In this document: positions 43,236-48,124 of the stretch, one piece after another | Layout: each line of letters starts with the position of its first letter | How positions within the stretch are numbered: the stretch's first letter is position 1 | DNA from: Oscillospiraceae bacterium | GTDB lineage: Bacteria > Bacillota > Clostridia > Oscillospirales > Ruminococcaceae | DNA length: 48,124 nucleotides | Assembly (NCBI GenBank): GCA_017532085.1 | Contig: JAFXJT010000052.1 | Span: 1-48,124 of the forward strand | Direction: 5' to 3' | Program-made: the position numbers and the translations under genes | The notes under the pieces: generated by a model | Database searches by the model: none | Seen by the model: only the letters and a program-made list of their open reading frames with translations | Told to the model about the DNA's origin: nothing

Positions 43236-43676
43236 TCAGCGAGGCTTTTTATGACGATAGCTTGCAAAATCAAATTTTACGAGTGTATGGATCAGCTCCA
43301 GAACATCGGTGGTATCAAGGATCACAGACGATACGGTATTTTCATCCAGCTGCAAAAGGAAGTCAGCGGGGTAGCGTGCTTCAATGTAATAGCGGTTGAT
43401 GGCGACGGAAGCCTGCATCCATTTGCGAAAGCTTTCGTCCTCCTGAATTGCTTGCTTACAAAGCCATGGCAGGTTGTGGCCGTCATAAAGACGATGGCGT
43501 TTCCAGAGCAGATAGCCTTTGAGTCCTTTTTCAATACACTGCTGGCAATGGAATGCAACTCCATTATAACAGGCTGGATCCTCCATCAGCAGTTTAGCAG
43601 CACGCAGATCAATGGTGGCATAATAGAGCCAATCGAAATAGCGGCGGCTGTCGGAAGTACGATAACCTCTAGCCAT
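43236..43676 (-). CDS. HEPN-domain protein, putative toxin or nucleotide-binding partner of the MNT
   Basis: 146 residues of the PF05168-type HEPN domain: AFHCQQCIEKGLKGYLLW (about 41-58), HNLPWLC after the loop and YYIEARYPAD (97-105). A possible HEPN RNase-type R-x4-H is Arg62...His67 in RLYDGH. HEPN/MNT pairs act as toxin-antitoxin or nucleotidyl-transfer modules. The start at 43676 has AGGAAG and overlaps the MNT gene by 8 bases. A longer frame upstream lies inside the MNT gene. GH26 follows 25 bases downstream. Confidence 0.85.
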   Translation of the reverse strand: MARGYRTSDSRRYFDWLYYATIDLRAAKLLMEDPACYNGVAFHCQQCIEKGLKGYLLWKRHRLYDGHNLPWLCKQAIQEDESFRKWMQASVAINRYYIEARYPADFLLQLDENTVSSVILDTTDVLELIHTLVKFDFASYRHKKPR

Positions 43677-43977
43677 ACAGCACACTTCCTGTCTGCTTGA
43701 TGGACCAGGCGAATGTACGGGGATCTTCCGTAAGTGTATCCCATTCCGATTGTTTATACAGCACCAGATCATAGGGATAGTTGCAATCCACAGCAGTATA
43801 GAGAAAGCATTCCAGCTCAGAGATACTGCTGGTATCATCCGAAACAACCAATGCCAGCTTGAAGCTGATCAGTTTTTTTGTGCTGTGATTGGTTTTCTGA
43901 CTGATCAGATAAATCATCAGCGGTTTGCCAAGTGCAGCAATGGCATCGGCAGTGTGTTGAATCTCCGGATATTCCAT
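43669..43977 (-). CDS. Degenerate minimal-nucleotidyltransferase-like protein (MNT) without catalytic motif
   Basis: 102 residues. The end, YDLVLYKQSEWDTLTEDPRT and FAWSIKQTGSVLYG, resembles the C-terminal part of small HEPN-associated MNT proteins (DLVVYTPEEW..., FAWEIxxTGxVLY). The strand that should carry the Gly-Ser and Asp-x-Asp catalytic residues reads MIYLISQKTNHSTKKLISFKL, with neither GS nor DxD. AAAGGAGG precedes the ATG. It overlaps the HEPN start by 8 bases, implying co-translation. It could still bind HEPN as an antitoxin by contact, or bind nucleotide without transfer. Confidence 0.8.
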   Translation of the reverse strand: MEYPEIQHTADAIAALGKPLMIYLISQKTNHSTKKLISFKLALVVSDDTSSISELECFLYTAVDCNYPYDLVLYKQSEWDTLTEDPRTFAWSIKQTGSVLYG

Positions 43978-43997
43978 ATAAAAGCGCCTCCTTTGAC

Positions 43998-44840
43998 TTA
44001 TAGAATACAGCTTGCGTGGCGGGTGACATGGCAGCCAACATTCACGGAAACAGGCAATCCGGCAATATGCGTGGCACTTTCTTCAATATTGACGGCCAAT
44101 GCAGTGACGGTGCCGCCAAAGCCCTGCGGTCCGATGCCCAGTTGATTGATGGCATCGAGCATTTTTTGTTCCAGTTCTGCATAAAGCGGTTTTGCATTGC
44201 GCTTTGCTACATCACGGCAGAGCGCTTTTTTGGCAAGATATGCGCATTGTTCAAAGTCGCCGCCGATGCCTACGCCTACAACAATGGGCGGGCAAGGATT
44301 GCTGCCTGCTTTTTGAATGGTATCGGTGACAAATGCGATGATATCGTCACAGGAAGCAGCCGGTGTCAGCATTTTCAGTGCACTCATATTTTCACTGCCG
44401 AAGCCTTTCGGACAGACATCAATTTCGATTTGATCTCCCGGTACAATATCCAGATGCAAAACAGCCGGCGTATTGTTGGCGGTATTCACACGCTCCAGCG
44501 GATCGGCAACCACTGAGCAGCGCAGATAGCCATCGAGATAGCCGGCAGCAACACCTTTGTTGACGGCATCCCGCAGAGCGCCGCCGATGAGATGCACCTC
44601 CTGACCGATGCGCATGAAAATGACTGCCATACCGGTATCCTGACAAATGGGCAGACCGGTTTCCCGTGCAGCGTCCAGATTGGCGCACAGATCGTCGAAA
44701 ACACTTTGTCCGGCAGGTGATTGCTCTTTGGCTTTTCCGCAGCGGATGCAGTGCTCCAGCGATTGCGGCAATACGGCATTGGCTTCTATACAAAGCTTAC
44801 GGACAGCGGCAGTGATCTCATCTACATGGATCTCTCTCAT
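43998..44840 (-). CDS. Fumarate hydratase / tartrate dehydratase alpha subunit (Fe-S, class I)
   Basis: 280 residues. Class I hydratase alpha domain with [4Fe-4S] cysteines in ICQDTG, NPCPP and GCHVTRHA (near the end), and the GPQGFGGTVTALAV signature. It interconverts fumarate and malate or dehydrates tartrate together with a beta subunit. No beta gene is adjacent on either side: upstream is the amidohydrolase, downstream the MNT gene. The ATG at 44840 has AAGGAG and overlaps the amidohydrolase stop (ATGA); the longer frame above is inside that gene. Confidence 0.92.
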   Translation of the reverse strand: MREIHVDEITAAVRKLCIEANAVLPQSLEHCIRCGKAKEQSPAGQSVFDDLCANLDAARETGLPICQDTGMAVIFMRIGQEVHLIGGALRDAVNKGVAAGYLDGYLRCSVVADPLERVNTANNTPAVLHLDIVPGDQIEIDVCPKGFGSENMSALKMLTPAASCDDIIAFVTDTIQKAGSNPCPPIVVGVGIGGDFEQCAYLAKKALCRDVAKRNAKPLYAELEQKMLDAINQLGIGPQGFGGTVTALAVNIEESATHIAGLPVSVNVGCHVTRHASCIL

Positions 44841-46024
44841 AGTGGTTCTCCTTTTCGACTGACGATGTTTCCTTGTATCATAACCCATTCGGGTTCGGTT
44901 TCCAGAGAAAGGGGATCGGTGTTGGGAGCATACAGCTGCAGATCAGCATCCAAGCCGACAGCAATGCTGCCCACACGATCCTGAATCCCCGCAATTTCAG
45001 CAGCACGCACAGTCACCGAGCGCAATGCCTCATAGTCTGTCAGACCGCCTTTTCTTGCAATGGCAGCAGAAAGCGGCAAATACTGAATCGGCACCTCGGG
45101 ATGATCGGTGCAAATGGCAACAGAAACGCCTGCATTCAGCAGTGCTGTGGGATTGCTGCGAGAAAGCATCTGCATTTCCGGTTTACAGCGATTGCAGAGC
45201 AAGGGACCTACAATGACAGGGATTTGTTCTTTGGCAAGATACTCAGCAATTCGATATCCTTCTGTTGCATGAATCAATACCAACGAAAGCTGGAATTCTT
45301 TTGCAATACGAATCGCAGTTGCCATATCATCTGCCCGATGGCAATGGAAAAAGGCGATTTGTTCTCCTTTCAGCAAAGGCAATAACGCCTCACATTTCAT
45401 ATCCGGTTCAGGTGCAGAAAGTTCATTATCCTGTTCAGACGCACGCAAATCAGAGAGATAGCGTTTGGCTTTCCATAAGCCCTCTCGAATCAGAGCGGCG
45501 GTTGCCATACGAGTGATGGGCATTTCATCACGGCTGTCATATACGGTTTTGGGATTCTCTCCCAGAGCGAATTTGATTCCCACGGTACGGATGCACATTT
45601 GATCCACACAGCAGCCGACAGTTTTGATCGCAGCAATAGATCCGCCGGCAGGATTGGCACTGCCGGGACTGCTTAATACCGTTGTAATTCCTCTGCTGCG
45701 GGCATCGGCGAAGCAAGCATCAAAGGGATTGATGCCATCAATAGCGCGCAGATGTGGCGTAAAGGGATCGGTGGCCTCATTGCAGTCATCCCCTTCAAAA
45801 TCGATACCATCCTCAATAATGCCGAGATGGCAATGGGCATCAATGAAGCCGGGAAGCAGCAAACCGCCTTGGGCATCCAGATCATCGGGCTGAGGATCCT
45901 CACAGTTTCCTGCACCGATTTCCGTAATGATACCGTTTTCGATACGGATCCAGCCTAAAAACGGCTCTGCATTTGCGGCATCGGTTGCTGTCATAGGCAA
46001 TAGCATTGCATGATAGATTCGCAT
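44837..46024 (-). CDS. Amidohydrolase (imidazolonepropionase-like)
   Basis: 395 residues of the metal-dependent amidohydrolase superfamily: PGFIDAHCHLG (HxH), FFHCHRADD and VLIHATEGY (metal/active-site His), and CTDHPEVP (catalytic Asp), with a small beta-sandwich formed by both termini. Relatives hydrolyse cyclic amides, imides or N-acyl compounds; the exact substrate is not readable. ATG 46024 has AAGGAG; an in-frame start nine codons earlier lacks one. It leads the minus-strand run amidohydrolase-fumarase-MNT-HEPN-GH26 and has a promoter at 46058-46086. Confidence 0.9.
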   Translation of the reverse strand: MRIYHAMLLPMTATDAANAEPFLGWIRIENGIITEIGAGNCEDPQPDDLDAQGGLLLPGFIDAHCHLGIIEDGIDFEGDDCNEATDPFTPHLRAIDGINPFDACFADARSRGITTVLSSPGSANPAGGSIAAIKTVGCCVDQMCIRTVGIKFALGENPKTVYDSRDEMPITRMATAALIREGLWKAKRYLSDLRASEQDNELSAPEPDMKCEALLPLLKGEQIAFFHCHRADDMATAIRIAKEFQLSLVLIHATEGYRIAEYLAKEQIPVIVGPLLCNRCKPEMQMLSRSNPTALLNAGVSVAICTDHPEVPIQYLPLSAAIARKGGLTDYEALRSVTVRAAEIAGIQDRVGSIAVGLDADLQLYAPNTDPLSLETEPEWVMIQGNIVSRKGEPL

Positions 46025-46057
46025 GATATCTGCTCCTTGTTTGAAATCCATGATTTC

Positions 46058-46086
46058 AGTATACCATAAAACTGCAAAAAAGACAA
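46058..46086 (-). promoter_or_regulatory. Promoter of the amidohydrolase operon
   Basis: On the minus strand TTGTCT (46081-46086), a 17-base spacer and TATACT (46058-46063) with TGG just before it (extended -10). Confidence 0.7.
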
Positions 46087-46114
46087 CAGGTTTTCGGTTT
46101 TTTCCTCATACAAA

Positions 46115-46155
46115 AGAAAACGGCACGCCGTTCTCTTGACAGAGAAGACGTGCCG
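46115..46155 (-). terminator. Terminator of the dockerin-protein gene
   Basis: CGGCACG (46121-46127) and CGTGCCG (46149-46155) pair, with an inner TTCTCT/AGAGAA stem; on the minus strand the helix is followed by TTTTCTTTTG. Confidence 0.82.
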
Positions 46156-46176
46156 AGATGGATCGTTTCAAGAGGG

Positions 46177-48039
46177 TTACGGAGCATCAGGAGCCAACGG
46201 GTTACCGGTCAGCTCATACCAAGATTCCGTACGTCCGGTGAGAGACGCTGCATAGTAACGCAGAATTGCCATAGCGTCATTGACAGTATTCTTGCCGTCG
46301 CCGGTTACATCAGCAATCAAGCGCTGATCTTCGGGCAGCAGATTCGTGAAAAGCAGCTGTGCAGCATATTCGCGCAGAGCCAACATAGCATCTTCGACAT
46401 TGACCTTGCCGTTTCTGTTCACATCACCAAACAGGCCAATCATAATTGTGCAGGAATACTCTTTACCGCCATGTGTTGCAGTGATCGTGCAGTTGCCATT
46501 GCCTACGGTTGTTACCAGACCGTTCTGATCAACAGTTGCTACCGTTTCATCGCTGCTGCTCCATACAACAGAGCCGGTAGTGTGAAACAGTGTCAGATTC
46601 AGAATCTCATTGATGCCGGTGAAGTTATATTTGGTATAGTTGAGTGCAACAGCGTCATCCTCCACAACGGTAATGGAACCGTCCACAAAACGAACATCCA
46701 AAGTGATTCCGTCTCTGTTGATGATTTCAGTAAAGGTATCCTGATCATAGTATTCGCAGACACCTACAGCATAGTTTGCACCGACTTTGGCATCCTCAGG
46801 AATGGTGAATTCCAGATTCAGATAGCAGGCACCGTCAGCAGCAACCAATTCAGTACCGTTGGAGGTTGCCCAAGTAACTGCCATAGGATTGCCCTCAGGA
46901 TTGGTTGTCATGCTCAAACGATAAGCAAGACCGTTCTTAATTGCCACAGGCTTCAGCGCAGGATCATAGTTGATGTAGAACATGGAGCCTGCAGTACCGG
47001 TATCGCCATAAATATAAATCGGAACGGTTACGGTTTCGCCGGGCGCACCGCAGACATTGCCGAATACATAGTAGTGACCCTCATCAAACAGCTGATAAGA
47101 ATCTTCCCATGGTTCACCGGTTTCAATATACGAAGTTGTCGTAGTCGAATCCGTTGTGGTTTCTACTTGAGAGGTAGTATTAGGCAAAGTAGTTGTAGAA
47201 GTAGTAGAGGTGGTAGAAGTAGTGGAAGTAGTGGAAATAATAGAGGTGGTAGACGTGGTTGAAGTGGTAGAGGTTGTAGAAGTGGTAGAAGTAGTGGAGG
47301 TAGTCTCAGTTGTAGAGGTGGTAGTTATGCTGCCGGTATCCTCTATCTGAATGACGAGCGGAACAGTATCAAAATCCAGTGCTTCGGCAGAATCGGCACC
47401 CTTGCATAAAGATCGGCTGTAAATCGGAGTGCTGCTGCCAATGCTCAGAGAGTTGACATATTTTTCTCTGCGCACATCCAGCACATATTGACCGGGTTTT
47501 GTATTCTGGGGAATCACCAGGTTGGCGGTTGCAAAGGCGTAGTCATAAGCCCAGCTGACATCCTTATTCCAAGAGGTTGTGCCGGATTCGGCATAAGCAT
47601 CGGCATTGATTGTGGTATCGGTGTTGTAAATCCAGCTCAGATTCATGTTTTCCGAGGTGAAGATCGAAGAAAGCGCCATCATGGAATCGCCTTCATTGGC
47701 GTGATCGAAGCAATAAGGTGCAGCAAATTTGCCGCCTTTGAGTTGGAATCCATAATTGCCGAAGCTGCCATCTTCCGCAACTTCACCGTCATTGACCTGA
47801 AGCTTCAGTGAAATTGCATTGACACCGGGATTCTCCGGAATGAAAATGGAAATTGTGATTTCAACATCACCCTCTGTCAGTGCAGCACTGTCAATCGAGA
47901 TCCGATTGTCTTGTGCACATTGGATATCGAAGGTGAGTGTTTCATCTGCGGCAGAGGCTTGTGTTGCGGGCATGCTGATCAGAGCACCCGATGCAAGGCA
48001 AAGCGCGGTAAATGCTGAGATGAGTTTTTGAATGCGCAT
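46177..48039 (-). CDS. Secreted multi-domain protein with cohesin-like domains, Ser/Thr linker, Big2 and type I dockerin
   Basis: 620 residues. Signal peptide (about 1-31), a cohesin-like beta-sandwich (33-233), a Ser/Thr linker (237-304), a second cohesin-like domain (321-462; GETVTVPIYIYGD, LNLEFTIPEDAKVG), a bacterial Ig-like Big2 domain (475-533; VVWSSSDETVATVDQNGLVTTV) and a dockerin (538-612) with two EF-like calcium loops (DVNRNGKVNVED and DVTGDGKNTVND). Dockerins plug into cohesins of cellulosome scaffolds, so this protein can be part of such a complex and may itself offer binding modules. AGAAAGGA precedes ATG 48039; an ATG 20 codons earlier lacks one. Confidence 0.88.
   Translation of the reverse strand: MRIQKLISAFTALCLASGALISMPATQASAADETLTFDIQCAQDNRISIDSAALTEGDVEITISIFIPENPGVNAISLKLQVNDGEVAEDGSFGNYGFQLKGGKFAAPYCFDHANEGDSMMALSSIFTSENMNLSWIYNTDTTINADAYAESGTTSWNKDVSWAYDYAFATANLVIPQNTKPGQYVLDVRREKYVNSLSIGSSTPIYSRSLCKGADSAEALDFDTVPLVIQIEDTGSITTTSTTETTSTTSTTSTTSTTSTTSTTSIISTTSTTSTTSTTSTTTLPNTTSQVETTTDSTTTTSYIETGEPWEDSYQLFDEGHYYVFGNVCGAPGETVTVPIYIYGDTGTAGSMFYINYDPALKPVAIKNGLAYRLSMTTNPEGNPMAVTWATSNGTELVAADGACYLNLEFTIPEDAKVGANYAVGVCEYYDQDTFTEIINRDGITLDVRFVDGSITVVEDDAVALNYTKYNFTGINEILNLTLFHTTGSVVWSSSDETVATVDQNGLVTTVGNGNCTITATHGGKEYSCTIMIGLFGDVNRNGKVNVEDAMLALREYAAQLLFTNLLPEDQRLIADVTGDGKNTVNDAMAILRYYAASLTGRTESWYELTGNPLAPDAP
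47191..47304 (-). repeat. Tandem 9-base repeat encoding Ser-Thr-Thr linker
   Basis: About twelve near-identical 9-base units coding Ser-Thr-Thr, with one Ser-Ile-Ile variant, lie within the dockerin protein. The array is in frame and low-complexity, so slippage could vary its length between strains. Confidence 0.85.
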
Positions 48040-48124
48040 ATACAGTCCTTTCTGTTTCGATGTGAAACGGTCAGAATGTGGGAATATCATGATTCGCAAC
48101 AGGATTACGAAAGATGAACAATAA

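Noticed and set aside
47128-47331. Tandem repeat array resembling a CRISPR or minisatellite
   Set aside because: The unit is 9 bases, has no spacers and encodes the Ser/Thr linker in frame.

Overview
The window looks like a chromosomal segment of a Gram-positive anaerobe of the Ruminococcus / Oscillospiraceae type. The clues are a dockerin-bearing secreted protein with a Ser/Thr linker, Thr-rich surface lipoproteins, a mannanase-type GH26 lipoprotein, a split (two-subunit) transketolase, the cdaA-ybbR pair, and strong AGGAGG ribosome sites with sigma-A-like promoters. Base composition looks even along the window. I see no phage, insertion sequence, tRNA or CRISPR array. TGA is used as an ordinary stop in many genes here. 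The organism assignment is inference.

Layout. 1-5728 (+): translation and RNA operon infB (5' truncated by the window edge), a small acidic orphan, rbfA, nrnA-type DHH phosphoesterase, truB and ribF. 5844-11169 (+): ABC-2 export system of the Gld type (ATPase, permease, GldG-like and DUF4340-like extracytoplasmic subunits) ending in a 94-residue orphan. 11274-14573: membrane metallophosphoesterase (-), YbaK-type deacylase and cytosolic GH43 (+). 14648-17768: a D-Ala-D-Ala carboxypeptidase homologue lacking its active-site Ser and Lys (-), divergent from a cytosolic phosphoesterase homologue with altered metal ligands and an MscS channel (+). 17952-18300: RNase P RNA. 18375-24274 (+): lipoprotein, MinD-like ATPase, methylglyoxal-synthase-like protein, hisS, class B PBP and an ArsC/Spx-like protein. 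24613-28769 (+): SPFH protein, intact DacF-type carboxypeptidase and the two transketolase subunits, the first interrupted by an in-frame TGA.

28853-31167 (-): ybbR and cdaA (c-di-AMP synthesis). 31432-33066 (+): acyl-CoA synthetase. 33190-34770 (-): two secreted proteins sharing a C-terminal module. 34940-40478 (-): glmU-pth-mfd. 40722-41549 (+): PHP phosphatase. 41612-46024 (-): a five-gene run of amidohydrolase, fumarase alpha subunit, degenerate MNT, HEPN and GH26 mannanase. 46177-48039 (-): dockerin protein.

The most notable pattern is that several genes which would be auto-annotated as enzymes have visibly lost canonical catalytic or metal-binding residues: the carboxypeptidase at 14648, the phosphoesterase at 16202, the MgsA-like protein at 20069 and the MNT at 43669. 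For two of them, an intact family member elsewhere in the window serves as an internal control. The second is the transketolase in-frame TGA at 27352-27354, where both sides are well conserved and the downstream subunit is intact. I found no single clear-cut new defence or mobile system; the candidates are listed with the tests that would decide them.
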